Shown: positions 39,681 through 54,700, numbered from the stretch's first letter. The stretch is 64,000 bases of DNA from Tenodera sinensis (GCA_030765045.1 CM060968.1:108899404-108963403); one strand, 5' to 3'. Numbers and translations: made by a program. Notes: generated by a model not told the origin, from the letters alone.

Positions 39681-40652
39681 CTACTAGTGAGTGACAGTAT
39701 CCGAATTATTGCATTCGAATGCATGAAATTTCGATTAGCGAATACTACTACTAGTGAGTGACAGTATCCGAATTATTGCATTCGAATGCATGAAATTTTG
39801 ATTAGCGAATACTACTACTAGCGAGTGACAGTATCCGAGAACTTGCATTCGAATGCATGAGATTTCAATTAGCGAATACTACTACTAGTAAGTGACAGTA
39901 TCCGAATAACTGCATTCGAATGCATGAAATTTCGATTAGCGGATACTACTACTAGTGAGTGACAGTATCCGAGAACTTGCATTCGAATGCATGAAATTTC
40001 AATTAGCGAATACTACTACTAGTGAGTGACAGTATCCGAATAATTGCATTCGAATGCATGAAATTTCGATTAGCGAGTACTACTACTAGTGAGTGACCGT
40101 ATCCGAATTATTGCATTCGAATGCATGAAATTTCGATTAGCGAATACTACTACTAGTGAGTGACAGTACCCGAGAACTTGCATTCGAATGCATGAGATTT
40201 CGATTAGCGAATTCTACTACTAGTGAGTGACAGTATCCGAATTATTGCATTCGAATGCATGAAATTTCGATTAGCGAATACTACTACTAGTGAGTGACAG
40301 TATCCGAATAATTGCATTCGAATGCATGAAATTTCGATTAGCGGATACTACTACTAGTCAGTGACAGTATCCGAGAACTTGCATTCGAATGCATGAAATT
40401 TCGATTAGCGAATACTACTACTAGTGTGTGACAGTATCCGAGAACTTGCATTCGAATGCATGAAATTTCAATTAGCGAATACTACTACTAGTGAGTGACA
40501 GTATCCGAATTATTGCATTCGAATGCATGAAATTTCGATTAGCGAATACTACTACTAGTGAGTGACAGTGTCCAAATTATTGCATTCGAATTGCATGAAA
40601 TTTCGATTAGCGAATACTACTACTAGTGAGTGACAGTATCCGAGAACTTGCA

Positions 40653-40718
40653 TTCGAATGCATGAAATTTAATTAGCGAATACTACTACTAGTGAGTGAC
40701 AGTATCCGAATTATTGCA
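40653..40718 (+). repeat. 66-bp monomer (GAAATTTAATTAGC, -1)
   Basis: The usual TTTCAATTAGC is shortened by one base to TTTAATTAGC, giving a 66-bp monomer. The same change occurs only at about 45544 and 46683, so the three copies share one origin. It is the clearest marker of the 73-monomer and 17-monomer repeats. Confidence 0.9.
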
Positions 40719-40919
40719 TTCGAATGCATGAAATTTCGATTAGCGAATAGTACTACTAGTGAGTGACAGTATCCGAGAACTTGCATTCAAATGCATGAGA
40801 TTTCGATTAGCGAATACTACCACTAGTGAGTGAGAGTATACGAATTATTGCATTCGAATGCATGAAATTTCGATTTGCGAATACTACTACTAGTGAGTGA
40901 CAGTATCCGAATTATTGCA

Positions 40920-42795
40920 TTCGAATGCATGAAATTTCGATTAGCGAATAGTACTACTAGTGAGTGACACTATCCGAGAACCTGCATTGAAATGCATGAG
41001 ATTTCGATTAGCGAATACTACCACTAGTGAGTGGCAGTATACGAATTATTGCATTCGAATGCATGAAATTTCGATTAGCGAATACTACTACTAGTGAGTG
41101 ACAGTATCCGAGAACTTGCATTCGAATGCATGAGATTTCGATTAGCGAATACTACTACTAGTGAGTGACAGTATCCGAATTGTTGCATTCGAATGCATAA
41201 AATTTCGATTAGTGAATACAACTACTAGTGAGTGACAGTATCCGAATAATTGCATTCGAGTGCATGAAATTTCGATTATCGGATACTACTACTAGTGAGT
41301 GACAGTATCCGAGGACTTGCATTCGAATGCATGAAATTTCAATTAGCGAATACTACTACCAGTGAGTGACAGTATCCGAATTATTGCATTCGAATGCATG
41401 AAATTTCGATTAGCGAATAGTACTACTAGTGAGTGACACTATCCGAGAACCTGCATTGAAATGCATGAGATTTCGATTAGCGAATACTACCACTAGTGAG
41501 TGGCAGTATACGAATTATTGCATTCGAATGCATGAAATTTCGATTAGCGAATACTACTACTAGTGAGTGACAGTATCCGAGAACTTGCATTCGAATGCAT
41601 GAGATTTCGATTAGCGAATACTACTACTAGTGAGTGACAGTATCCGAATTGTTGCATTCGAATGCATAAAATTTCGATTAGCGAATACTACCACTAGTGA
41701 GTGACAGTATCCGAATAATTGCATTCGAGTGCATGAAATTTCGATTATCGGATACTACTACTAGTGAGTGACAGTATCCGAATTATTGCAATCGAATGCA
41801 TGAAATTTCGATTAGTGGATACTACTACTAGTGAGTGACAGTATCCGAGAACTTGCATTCGAATGCATGAAATTTCGATTAGCGAATACTACTACTAGTG
41901 AGTGACAGTATCCGAATAATTGCATTCGAATGCATGAAATTTCGATTAGCGGATACTACTACTAGTCAGTGACAGTATCCGAGAACTTGCATTCGAATGC
42001 ATGAGATTTCGATTAGCGAATACTACTACTAGTGTGTGACAGTATCCGAGAACTTGCATTCGAATGCATGAAATTTCAATTAGCGAATACTACTACTAGT
42101 GAGTGACAGTATCCGAATTATTGCATTCGAATGCATGAAATTTCGATTAGCGAATACTACTACTAGTGAGTGACAGTATCCGAGAACTTGCATTCGAATG
42201 CATGAAATTTCGATTAGCGAATACTACTACTAGTGAGTGACAGTATCCGAATTATTGCATTCGAATGCATGAAATTTCGATTAGCGAATACTACTACTAG
42301 TGAGTGACAGTATCCGAATTATTGCATTCGAATGCATGAAATTTTGATTAGCGAATAGTACTACTAGCGAGTGACAGTATCCGAGAACTTGCATTCGAAT
42401 GCATGAGATTTCAATTAGCGAATACTACTACTAGTAAGTGACAGTATCCGAATAACTGCATTCGAATGCATGAAATTTCGATTAGCGGATACTACTACTA
42501 GTGAGTGACAGTATCCGAGAACTTGCATTCGAATGCATGAAATTTCAATTAGCGAATACTACTACTAGTGAGTGACAGTATCCGAATTATTGCATTCGAA
42601 TGCATGAAATTTCGATTAGCGAATACTACTACTAGTGAGTGACAGTATCCGAGAACTTGCATTCGAATGCATGAAATTTCGATTAGCGAATACTACTACT
42701 AGTGAGTGACAGTATCCGAATTATTGCATTCGAATGCATGAAATTTCGATTAGCGAATACTACTACTAGTGAGTGACAGTATCCGAATTATTGCA
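40920..42795 (+). repeat. 28-monomer unit (1,876 bp), copy 1
   Basis: This unit begins with AATAGTAC and a GACACTATCC/CCTGCATTGAAATGC pair. It contains two near-identical 7-monomer segments (GACAC at 40966 and 41435, 469 bp apart), then a CAATCG/GTGGATAC monomer (41790), GTCAGTG, GTGTGTGAC and CTAGCGAG (42364). All markers recur at +1,876 bp (28 x 67) in copy 2. Confidence 0.87.
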
Positions 42796-44671
42796 TTCGA
42801 ATGCATGAAATTTTGATTAGCGAATAGTACTACTAGTGAGTGACACTATCCGAGAACCTGCATTGAAATGCATGAGATTTCGATTAGCGAATACTACCAC
42901 TAGTGAGTGGCAGTATACGAATTATTGCATTCGAATGCATGAAATTTCGATTAGCGAATACTACTACTAGTGAGTGACAGTATCCGAGAACTTGCATTCG
43001 AATGCATGAGATTTCGATTAGCGAATACTACTACTAGTGAGTGACAGTATCCGAATTGTTGCATTCGAATGCATAAAATTTCGATTAGTGAATACTACTA
43101 CTAGTGAGTGACAGTATCCGAATAATTGCATTCGAGTGCATGAAATTTCGATTATCGGATACTACTACTAGTGAGTGACAGTATCCGAGAACTTGCATTC
43201 GAATGCATGAAATTTCAATTAGCGAATACTACTACCAGTGAGTGACAGTATCCGAATTATTGCATTCGAATGCATGAAATTTCGATTAGCGAATAGTACT
43301 ACTAGTGAGTGACACTATCCGAGAACCTGCATTGAAATGCATGAGATTTCGATTAGCGAATACTACCACTAGTGAGTGGCAGTATACGAATTATTGCATT
43401 CGAATGCATGAAATTTCGATTAGCGAATACTACTACTAGTGAGTGACAGTATCCGAGAACTTGCATTCGAATGCATGAGATTTCGATTAGCGAATACTAC
43501 TACTAGTGAGTGACAGTATCCGAATTGTTGCATTCGAATGCATAAAATTTCGATTAGCGAATACTACCACTAGTGAGTGACAGTATCCGAATAATTGCAT
43601 TCGAGTGCATGAAATTTCGATTATCGGATACTACTACTAGTGAGTGACAGTATCCGAATTATTGCAATCGAATGCATGAAATTTCGATTAGTGGATACTA
43701 CTACTAGTGAGTGACAGTATCCGAGAACTTGCATTCGAATGCATGAAATTTCGATTAGCGAATACTACTACTAGTGAGTGACAGTATCCGAATAATTGCA
43801 TTCGAATGCATGAAATTTCGATTAGCGGATACTACTACTAGTCAGTGACAGTATCCGAGAACTTGCATTCGAATGCATGAGATTTCGATTAGCGAATACT
43901 ACTACTAGTGTGTGACAGTATCCGAGAACTTGCATTCGAATGCATGAAATTTCAATTAGCGAATACTACTACTAGTGAGTGACAGTATCCGAATTATTGC
44001 ATTCGAATGCATGAAATTTCGATTAGCGAATACTACTACTAGTGAGTGACAGTATCCGAGAACTTGCATTCGAATGCATGAAATTTCGATTAGCGAATAC
44101 TACTACTAGTGAGTGACAGTATCCGAATTATTGCATTCGAATGCATGAAATTTCGATTAGCGAATACTACTACTAGTGAGTGACAGTATCCGAATTATTG
44201 CATTCGAATGCATGAAATTTTGATTAGCGAATAGTACTACTAGCGAGTGACAGTATCCGAGAACTTGCATTCGAATGCATGAGATTTCAATTAGCGAATA
44301 CTACTACTAGTAAGTGACAGTATCCGAATAACTGCATTCGAATGCATGAAATTTCGATTAGCGGATACTACTACTAGTGAGTGACAGTATCCGAGAACTT
44401 GCATTCGAATGCATGAAATTTCAATTAGCGAATACTACTACTAGTGAGTGACAGTATCCGAATTATTGCATTCGAATGCATGAAATTTCGATTAGCGAAT
44501 ACTACTACTAGTGAGTGACAGTATCCGAGAACTTGCATTCGAATGCATGAAATTTCGATTAGCGAATACTACTACTAGTGAGTGACAGTATCCGAATTAT
44601 TGCATTCGAATGCATGAAATTTCGATTAGCGAATACTACTACTAGTGAGTGACAGTATCCGAATTATTGCA
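42796..44671 (+). repeat. 28-monomer unit (1,876 bp), copy 2
   Basis: This is collinear with copy 1 (GACAC 42842 and 43311, CAATCG 43666, CTAGCGAG 44240). Its first monomer is a chimera: it starts like the TTTTGATTAGC/CTAGCGAG monomer that closes each unit and ends like the GACAC monomer that opens copy 1. It therefore records the unequal exchange that made the duplication. Confidence 0.87.
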
Positions 44672-46190
44672 TTCGAATGCATGAAATTTTGATTAGCGAA
44701 TAGTACTACTAGCGAGTGACAGTATCCGAGAACTTGCATTCGAATGCATGAGATTTCAATTAGCGAATACTACTACTAGTAAGTGACAGTATCCGAATAA
44801 CTGCATTCGAATGCATGAAATTTCGATTAGCGGATACTACTACTAGTGAGTGACAGTATCCGAGAACTTGCATTCGAATGCATGAAATTTCAATTAGCGA
44901 ATACTACTACTAGTGAGTGACAGTATCCGAATAATTCCATTCGAATGCATGAAATTTCGATTAGCGAGTACTACTACTAGTGAGTGACCGTATCCGAATT
45001 ATTGCATTCGAATGCATGAAATTTCGATTAGCGAATACTACTACTAGTGAGTGACAGTACCCGAGAACTTGCATTCGAATGCATGAGATTTCGATTAGCG
45101 AATTCTACTACTAGTGAGTGACAGTATCCGAATTATTGCATTCGAATGCATGAAATTTCGATTAGCGAATACTACTACTAGTGAGTGACAGTATCCGAAT
45201 AATTGCATTCGAATGCATGAAATTTCGATTAGCGGATACTACTACTAGTCAGTGACAGTATCCGAGAACTTGCATTCGAATGCATGAAATTTCGATTAGC
45301 GAATACTACTACTAGTGTGTGACAGTATCCGAGAACTTGCATTCGAATGCATGAAATTTCAATTAGCGAATACTACTACTAGTGAGTGACAGTATCCGAA
45401 TTATTGCATTCGAATGCATGAAATTTCGATTAGCGAATACTACTACTAGTGAGTGACAGTGTCCAAATTATTGCATTCGAATTGCATGAAATTTCGATTA
45501 GCGAATACTACTACTAGTGAGTGACAGTATCCGAGAACTTGCATTCGAATGCATGAAATTTAATTAGCGAATACTACTACTAGTGAGTGACAGTATCCGA
45601 ATTATTGCATTCGAATGCATGAAATTTCGATTAGCGAATAGTACTACTAGTGAGTGACAGTATCCGAGAACTTGCATTCAAATGCATGAGATTTCGATTA
45701 GCGAATACTACCACTAGTGAGTGAGAGTATACGAATTACTGCATTCGAATGCATGAAATTTCGATTTGCGAATACTACTACTAGTGAGTGACAGTATCCG
45801 AATTATTGCATTCGAATGCATGAAATTTCGATTAGCGAATAGTACTACTAGTGAGTGACACTATCCGAGAACCTGCATTGAAATGCATGAGATTTCGATT
45901 AGCGAATACTACCACTAGTGAGTGGCAGTATATGAATTATTGCATTCGAATGCATGAAATTTCGATTAGCGAATACTACTACTAGTGAGTGACAGTATCC
46001 GAGAACTTGCATTCGAATGCATGAGATTTCGATTAGCGAATACTACTACTAGTGAGTGACAGTATCCGAATTGTTGCATTCGAATGCATAAAATTTCGAT
46101 TAGCGAATACTACCACTAGTGAGTGACAGTATCCGAATAATTGCATTCGAGTGCATGAAATTTCGATTATCGGATACTACTACTAGTGAG
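44672..46190 (+). repeat. 73-monomer superunit, partial second copy
   Basis: This repeats 39781-41300 at +4,891 bp, including GAGTACTAC/GAGTGACCG, CAGTACCCGAG, GCGAATTCTAC, GTCAGTG, CAGTGTCCAAAT, the 66-bp monomer and GACAC (45857). A CCATTCG change near 44,938 and GTATATGAATT near 45,930 are private. From about 46,190 the order follows 41.76 kb onward (offset 4,422 bp, 66 monomers). Confidence 0.84.
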
Positions 46191-47470
46191 TGACAGTATC
46201 CGAATTATTGCAATCGAATGCATGAAATTTCGATTAGTGGATACTACTACTAGTGAGTGACAGTATCCGAGAACTTGCATTCGAATGCATGAAATTTCGA
46301 TTAGCGAATACTACTACTAGTGAGTGACAGTATCCGAATAATTGCATTCGAATGCATGAAATTTCGATTAGCGGATACTACTACTAGTCAGTGACAGTAT
46401 CCGAGAACTTGCATTCGAATGCATGAGATTTCGATTAGCGAATATTACTACTAGTGTGTGACAGTATCCGAGAACTTGCATTCGAATGCATGAAATTTCA
46501 ATTAGCGAATACTACTACTAGTGAGTGACAGTATCCGAATTATTGCATTCGAATGCATGAAATTTCGATTAGCGAATACTACTACTAGTGAGTGACAGTA
46601 TCCAAATTATTGCATTCGAATTGCATGAAATTTCGATTAGCGAATACTACTACTAGTGAGTGACAGTATCCGAGAACTTACATTCGAATGCATGAAATTT
46701 AATTAGCGAATACTACTACTAGTGAGTGACAGTATCCGAATTATTGCATTCGAATGCATGAAATTTCGATTAGCGAATAGTACTACTAGTGAGTGACAGT
46801 ATCCGAGAACTTGCATTCAAATGCATGAGATTTCGATTAGCGAATACTACCACTAGTGAGTGAGAGTATACGAATTATTGCATTCGAATGCATGAAATTT
46901 CGATTTGCGAATACTACTACTAGTGAGTGACAGTATCCGAATTATTGCATTCGAATGCATGAAATTTCGATTAGCGAATACTACTACTAGTGAGTGACAG
47001 TATCCGAGAACTTGCACTCGAATGCATGAGATTTCGATTAGCGAATACTACTACTAGTGAGTGACAGTATCCGAATTGTTGCATTCGAATGCATAAAATT
47101 TCGATTAGCGAATACTACTACTAGTGAGTGACAGTATCCGAATAATTGCATTCGAGTGCATGAAATTTCGATTATCGGATACTACTACTAGTGAGTGACA
47201 GTATCCGAGAACTTGCATTCGAATGCATGAAATTTCAATTAGCGAATACTACTACTAGTGAGTGACAGTATCCGAATTATTGCATTCGAATGCATGAAAT
47301 TTCGATTAGCGAATAGTACTACTAGTGAGTGACAGTATCCGAGAACTTGCATTCAAATGCATGAGATTTCGATTAGCGAATACTACCACTAGTGAGTGAG
47401 AGTATACGAATTATTGCATTCGAATGCATGAAATTTCGATTTGCGAATACTACTACTAGTGAGTGACAGT
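45544..47470 (+). repeat. 17- and 8-monomer local repeats
   Basis: The 66-bp monomer (45562 and 46701) and GAGAGTATACG (45723 and 46862) recur at 1,139 bp, exactly 17 monomers, the same length as the leader of the 73-monomer unit. A further GAGAGTATACG at 47398 is 536 bp on (8 monomers), with the same AATAGTAC / CAAATGC / CCACTAG / GATTTGCG neighbours. Confidence 0.82.
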
Positions 47471-47599
47471 ATCCGAGAACTTGCATTCGAATGCATGAAA
47501 CTTCGATTAGCGAATACTACCACTAGTGAGTGACAGTATCCGAATTATTGCATTCGAATGCATGAAAATTCTTTTAGCGAATACTACTACTAGTGAGTG

Positions 47600-50500
47600 A
47601 TAGTATCCGAATAACTGCATTCAAATGCATGAAATTTCTATTAGCGGATACTACTACTAGTGAGTGACATTATCCGAGAACTTGCATTCGAATGCATGAG
47701 ATTTCGATTAGCGAATACTACTACTAGTGAGTGACAGTATCCGAGAACTTGCATTCGAATGCATGAAATTTCAATTAGCGAATACTACTACTAGTGAGTG
47801 ACAGTATCCGAATTATTGCATTCGAATGCATGAAATTTCGATTAGCGAATACTACTACTAGTGAGTGACAGTATCCGAATTATTGAATTCGAATGCATGA
47901 AATTTCGATTAGCGAATACTACTACTAGTGAGTGACAGTATCCGAGAACTTGCATTCGAATGCATGAGAGTTCGATTAGCGAATACTACTACTAGTGAGT
48001 GACAGTATCGGAATAATTGCATTCGAAAGCATGAAATTTCGATTAGCGGATACTACTACTAGTGAGTGACAGTATCCGAGAACTTGCATTCGAATGCATG
48101 AGATTTCGATTAGCGAATACTACTACTAGTGTATGACAGTATCCGAGAACTTGCATTCGAATGCATGAAATTTCAATTAGCGAATACTACTACTAGTGAG
48201 TGACAGTATCCGATTTATTGCATTCGAATGCATGATATTTCGATTAGCGAATACTACTACTAGTCAGTGACAGTATCCACATTATTGCATTCGAATTGCA
48301 TGAAATTTCGATTAGCGAATACTACTACTAGTGAGTGACTGTATCCGAATTATTGCAATCGAATGCATGAAATTTCGTTAAGTGGATACTACTACTAGTG
48401 AGTGACAGTATCCGAGAACTTGCATTGGAATGCATGAAATTTAGATTAGCGAATACTACTACTAGTGAGTGACAGTATCCGAATTATTGCATTCGAATGC
48501 ATGAGATTTCGATTAGCGAATACTACTACTAGTGAGTGACAGTGTCCGAATAATTGCATTCGAATGCATGAAATTTCGATTAGCGAATACTACTACTAGT
48601 GAGTGACAGTATCCGAGAATTTGCATTCGAATGCATGAGATTTCGATTATCGAATACTACGACTAGTGAGTGACAGTATCCGAGAACTTGCATTCGAATG
48701 CATGAGATTTCGATTAGCGAATACTACTACTAGTGAGTGACAGTATCCGAGAACTTGCATTCGCATGCATGAGATTTCGATTAGCGAATACTACTACTAG
48801 TGAGTGACAGTATCCGAGAACTTGCATTCGAATGCATGAAATTTCGATTAGCGAATACTACTACTAGTGAGTGACAGTATCCGAGAACTTGCATTCAAAT
48901 GCATGAAATTTCGATTAGCGAATACTACTACTAGTGAGTGGTAGTATCCGAGTACTTGCATTCGAATGCATGAAATTTCGATTAGCGAACACTTCTACTA
49001 GTGAGTGACTGTATCCGAGGACTTGCATTCGAATGCATGAGATTTCGATTAGCGAATACTACTACTAGTGAGTGACAGTATCCGAATTATTGCATTGGAA
49101 TGCATGAAATTTCGATTTGCGAATACTACTACTAGTGAGTGACAGTATCCGAGAACTTGCATTCGAATGCATGAAATTTCAATTAGCGAATACTACTACT
49201 AGTGGGTGACAGTATCCGAATTATTGCATTCGAATGCATGAAATTTCGATTAGCGGATACTACTACTAGTGAGTGACAGTATCCGAGAACTTGCATTCGA
49301 ATGCATGAAATTTCGATTAGCGAATACTACTACTAGTTAGTCACAGTATCCGAATTATTGCATTCGAATGCATGAAATTTCGATTAGCGGATACTACTAC
49401 TAGTGAGTGACAGTATCCGACAACTTGCATTCGAATGCATGAAATTTCGATTAGCAAATACTACTACTAGTGAGTGACAGTATCCGAATTATTGCATTCG
49501 AATGCTTGAAATTTCGATTAGCGAATACTACTACTAGTGAGTGACAGTATCAAAATTATTGCATTCGAATGCATGAAATTTCGATTAGCGAATACTACTA
49601 CTAGTGAGTGACAGTATCCGAATTATTGCATTCGAATGCATGCAATTTCGATTAGCGGATACTACTACTAGTGAGTGACAGTATCCGAGAACTTGCATTC
49701 GAATGCATGAAATTTCGATTAGCGAATACTACTACTAGTGAGTGACAGTATCCGAATTATGGCATTCGAATGCATGAAATTTCGATTAGTGAATACTACC
49801 ACTAGTGAGTGACAGTATCCGAATTATTGCATTCGAATGCATGAAATTTTGATTAGCGAATACTACTACTAGCGAGTGACAGTACCCGAGAACTTGCATT
49901 CGAATGCATGAGATTTCGATTAGCGAATACTACTACTAGTGAGTGAAAGTATCCGAATAACTGCATTCGAATGCATGAAATTTCGATTAGCGGATACTAC
50001 TACTAGTGAGTGACAGTATCCGAGAACTTGCATTCGAATGCATGAAATTTCAATTAGCGAATACTACTACTAGTGAGTGACAGTATCCGAATAATTGCAT
50101 TCGAATGCATGAAATTTCGATTAGCGAATACTACTACTATTGAGTGACAGTATCCGAATAATTGCATTCGAATGCATGAAATTTCGATTAGCGGATACTA
50201 CTACTAGTCAGTGACAGTATCCGAGAACTTGCATTCGAATGCATGAGATTTCGATTAGCGAATACTACTACTAGTGTGTGACAGTATCCGAGAACTTGCA
50301 TTCGAATGCATGAAATTTCAATTAGCGAATACTACTACTAGTGAGTGACAGTATCCGAATTATTGCATTCGAATGCATGAAATTTCGATTAGCGAATACT
50401 ACTACTAGTGAGTGAGAGTATCCAAATTATTGCATTCGAATTGCATGAAATTTCGATTGGCGAATACTACTACTTGTGAGTGACAGTATCCGAATTATTG

Positions 50501-51720
50501 CATTCGAGTGCATGAAATTTCGATTAGCGGATACTACTACTAGTGAGTGACAGTATCCGAGAACTTGCATTCGAATGCATGAAATTTCGATTAGCGAATA
50601 CTACTACTAGTGAGTGACAGTATCCGAGAATTTGCATTCGAATGCATGAGATTTCGATTATCGAATACTACGACTAGTGAGTGACAGTATCCGAGAACTT
50701 GCATTCGAATGCATGAGATTTCGATTAGCGAATACTACTACTAGTGAGTGACAGTATCCGAGAACTTGCATTCGAATGCATGAGATTTCGATTAGCGAAT
50801 ACTACTACTAGTGAGTGACAGTATCCGAGAACTTGCATTCGAATGCATGAAATTTCGATTAGCGAATACTACTACTAGTGAGTGACAGTATCCGAGAACT
50901 TGCATTCAAATGCATGAAATTTCGATTAGCGAATACTACTACTAGTGAGTGGTAGTATCCGAGAACTTGCATTCGAATGCATGAAATTTCAATTAGCGAA
51001 TACTACTACTAGTGAGTGACATTATCCGAATTATTGCATTCGAATGCATGAAATTTCGATTAGCGAATAGTACTACTAGTGAGTGACAGTATCCGAGAAC
51101 TTGCATTCAAATGCATGAGATTTCGATTAGCGAATACTACCACTAGTGAGTGACAGTATACGAATTATTGCATTCGAATGCATTAAATTTCGATTAGCGA
51201 ATACTACTACTAGTGAGTGACAGTATCCGAATTATTGCATTCGAATGCATGAAATTTCGATTAGCGAATACTACTACTAGTGAGTGACAGTATCCGAATA
51301 ACTGCATTCAAATGCATGAAATTTCGATTAGCGGATACTACTACTAGTGAGTGACAGTATCCGAGAACTTGCATTCGAATGCATGAGATTTCGATTAGCG
51401 AATACTACTACTAGTGAGTGACAGTATCCGAGAACTTGCATTCGAATGCATGAAATTTCAATTAGCGAATACTACTATTAGTGAGTGACAGTATCCGAAT
51501 TATTGTATTCGAATGCATGAAATTTCGATTAGCGAATACTACTACTAGTGAGTGACAGTATCCGAAATATTGCATTCGAATGCATGAAATTTCGATTAGC
51601 GAATACTACTACTAGTGAGTGACAGTATCCGAGAACTTGCATTCGAATGCATGAGATTTCGATTAGCGAATACTACTACTAGTGAGTGACAGTATCCGAA
51701 TTATTGCATTCGAATGCATG
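47600..51720 (+). repeat. ~4.1-kb superunit, copy 1
   Basis: Markers recur at 4,156 and then 4,088 bp (61 monomers plus 1 base): GATAGTATCC 47599/51755, TATCGAATACTACGAC 48648/52736, GGTAGTATCC 48940/53028, CCGACAAC 49419/53507, TGCAATTT 49641/53729. The step of 68 bp is a P/I monomer near 48,280 that copy 2 lacks. A module of about six monomers around TATCGAATAC is used twice inside (48648 and 50659, 30 monomers apart). Its last part, to about 51.7 kb, has no collinear partner in copy 2. Confidence 0.83.
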
Positions 51721-54700
51721 AGATTTCGATTAGCGAATACTACTACTAGTGAGTGATAGTATCCGAATAACTGCATTCAAATGCATGAAATTTCTATTAG
51801 CGGATACTACTACTAGTGAGTGACATTATCCGAGAACTTGCATTCGAATGCATGAGATTTCGATTAGCGAATACTACTACTAGTGAGTGACAGTATCCGA
51901 GAACTTGCATTCGAATGCATGAAATTTCAATTAGCGAATACTACTACTAGTGAGTGACAGTATCCGAATTATTGCATTCGAATGCATGAAATTTCGATTA
52001 GCGAATACTACTACTAGTGAGTGACAGTATCCGAATTATTGAATTCGAATGCATGAAATTTCGATTAGCGAATACTACTACTAGTGAGTGACAGTATCCG
52101 AGAACTTGCATTCGAATGCATGAGATTTCGATTAGCGAATACTACTACTAGTGAGTGACAGTATCCGAATAATTGCATTCGAATGCATGAAATTTCGATT
52201 AGCGGATACTACTACTAGTGAGTGACAGTATCCGAGAACTTGCATTCGAATGCATGAGATTTCGATTAGCGAATACTACTACTAGTGTATGACAGTATCC
52301 GAGAACTTGCATTCGAATGCATGAAATTTCAATTAGCGAATACTACTACTAGTGAGTGACAGTATCCGATTTATTGCATTCGAATGCATGATATTTCGAT
52401 TAGCGAATACTACTACTAGTGAGTGACAGTATCCGAATTATTGCATTCGAATGCATGAAATTTCGATTAGTGGATACTACTACTAGTGAGTGACAGTATC
52501 CGAGAACTTGCATTCGAATGCATGAAATTTAGATTAGCGAATACTACTACTAGTGAGTGACAGTATCCGAATTATTGCATTCGAATGCATGAAAATTCGA
52601 TTAGCGAATACTACTACTAGTGAGTGACAGTATCCGAATAATTGCATTCGAATGCATGAAATTTCGATTAGCGAATACTACTACTAGTGAGTGACAGTAT
52701 CCGAGAATTTGCATTCGAATGCATGAGATTTCGATTATCGAATACTACGACTAGTGAGTGACAGTATCCGAGAACTTGCATTCGAATGCATGAGATTTCG
52801 ATTAGCGAATACTACTACTAGTGAGTGACAGTATCCGAGAACTTGCATTCGAATGCATGAGATTTCGATTAGCGAATACTACTACTAGTGAGTGACAGTA
52901 TCCGAGAACTTGCATTCGAATGCATGAAATTTCGATTAGCGAATACTACTACTAGTGAATGACAGTATCCGAGAACTTGCATTCAAATGCATGAAGTTTC
53001 GATTAGCGAATGCTACTACTAGTGAGTGGTAGTATCCGAGTACTTGCATTCGAATGCATGAAATTTCGATTAGCGAACACTTCTACTAGTGAGTGACTGT
53101 ATCCGAGGACTTGCATTCGAATGCATGAGATTTCGATTAGCGAATACTACTACTAGTGAGTGACAGTATCCGAATTATTGCATTCGAATGCATGAAATTT
53201 CGATTAGCGAATACTACTACTAGTGAGTGACAGTATCCGAGAACTTGCATTCGAATGCATGAAATTTCAATTAGCGAATACTACTACTAGTGAGTGACAG
53301 TATCCGAATTATTGCATTCGAATGCATGAAATTTCGATTAGCGGATACTACTACTAGTGAGTGACAGTATCCGAGAACTTTCATTCGAATGCATGAAATT
53401 TCGATTAGCGAATACTACTACTAGTTAGTGACAGTATCCGAATTATTGCATTCGAATGCATGAAATTTCGATTAGCGGATACGACTACTAGTGAGTGACA
53501 GTATCCGACAACTTGCATTCGAATGCATGAAATTTCGATTAGCAAATACTACTACTAGTGAGTGACAGTATCCGAATTATTGCATTCGAATGCATGAAAT
53601 TTCGATTAGCGAATACTACTACTAGTGAGTGACAGTATCCAAATTATTGCATTCGAATGCATGAAATTTCGATTAGCGAATACTACTACTAGTGAGTGAC
53701 AGTATCCGAATTATTGCATTCGAATGCATGCAATTTCGATTAGCGGATACTACTACTAGTGAGTGACAGTATCCGAGAACTTGCATTCGAATGCATGAAA
53801 TTTCGATTAGCGAATACTACTACTAGTGAGTTACAGTATCCGAATTATGGCATTCGAATGCATGAAATTTCGATTAGCGAATACTACTACTAGTGAGTGA
53901 CAGTATCCGAATTATTGCATTCGAATGCATGAAATTTTGATTAGCGAATACTACTACTAGCGAGTGACAGTACCCGAGAACTTGCATTCGAATGCATGAG
54001 ATTTCGATTAGCGAATACTACTACTAGTGAGTGACAGTATCCGAATAACTGCATTCGAATGCACGAAATTTCGATTAGCGGATACTACTACTAGTGAGTG
54101 ACAGTATCCGAGAACTTGCATTCGAATGCATGAAATTTCAATTAGCGAATACTACTACTAGTGAGTGACAGTATCCGAATAATTGCATTCGAATGCATGA
54201 AATTTCGATTAGCCAATACTACTACTAGTGAGTGACAGTATCCGAATAATTGCATTCGAATGCATGAAATTTCGATTAGCGGATACTACTACTAGTCAGT
54301 GACAGTATCCGAGAACTTGCATTCGAATGCATGAGATTTCGATTAGCGAATACTACTACTAGTGTGTGACAGTATCCGAGAACTTGCATTCGAATGCATG
54401 AAATTTCAATTAGCGAATACTACTACTAGTGAGTGACAGTATCCGAATTATTGCATTCGAATGCATGAAATTTCGATTAGCGAATACTACTACTAGTGAG
54501 TGACAGTATCCAAATTATTGCATTCGAATTGCATGAAATTTCGATTAGCGAATACTACTGCTAGTGAGTGACAGTATCCGAATTATTGCATTCGAATGCA
54601 TGAAATTTCGATTAGCGGATACTACTACTAGTGAGTGACAGTATCCGAGAACTTGCATTCGAATGCATGAAATTTCGATTAGCGAATACTACTACTAGTG

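Larger units (their letters stand above)
39781..44671 (+). repeat. 73-monomer superunit (4,891 bp = 17+28+28 monomers)
   Basis: Markers recur at exactly 4,891 bp (73 x 67) in the next copy: CTAGCGAG 39818/44709, GAGTGACCG 40091/44982, the 66-bp monomer 40671/45562, GACAC 40966/45857. It has internal structure: a 17-monomer leader (39781-40919) and two 28-monomer units (40920-42795 and 42796-44671). The zero drift arises because +1 and -1 monomers cancel or match between copies. Confidence 0.86.
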
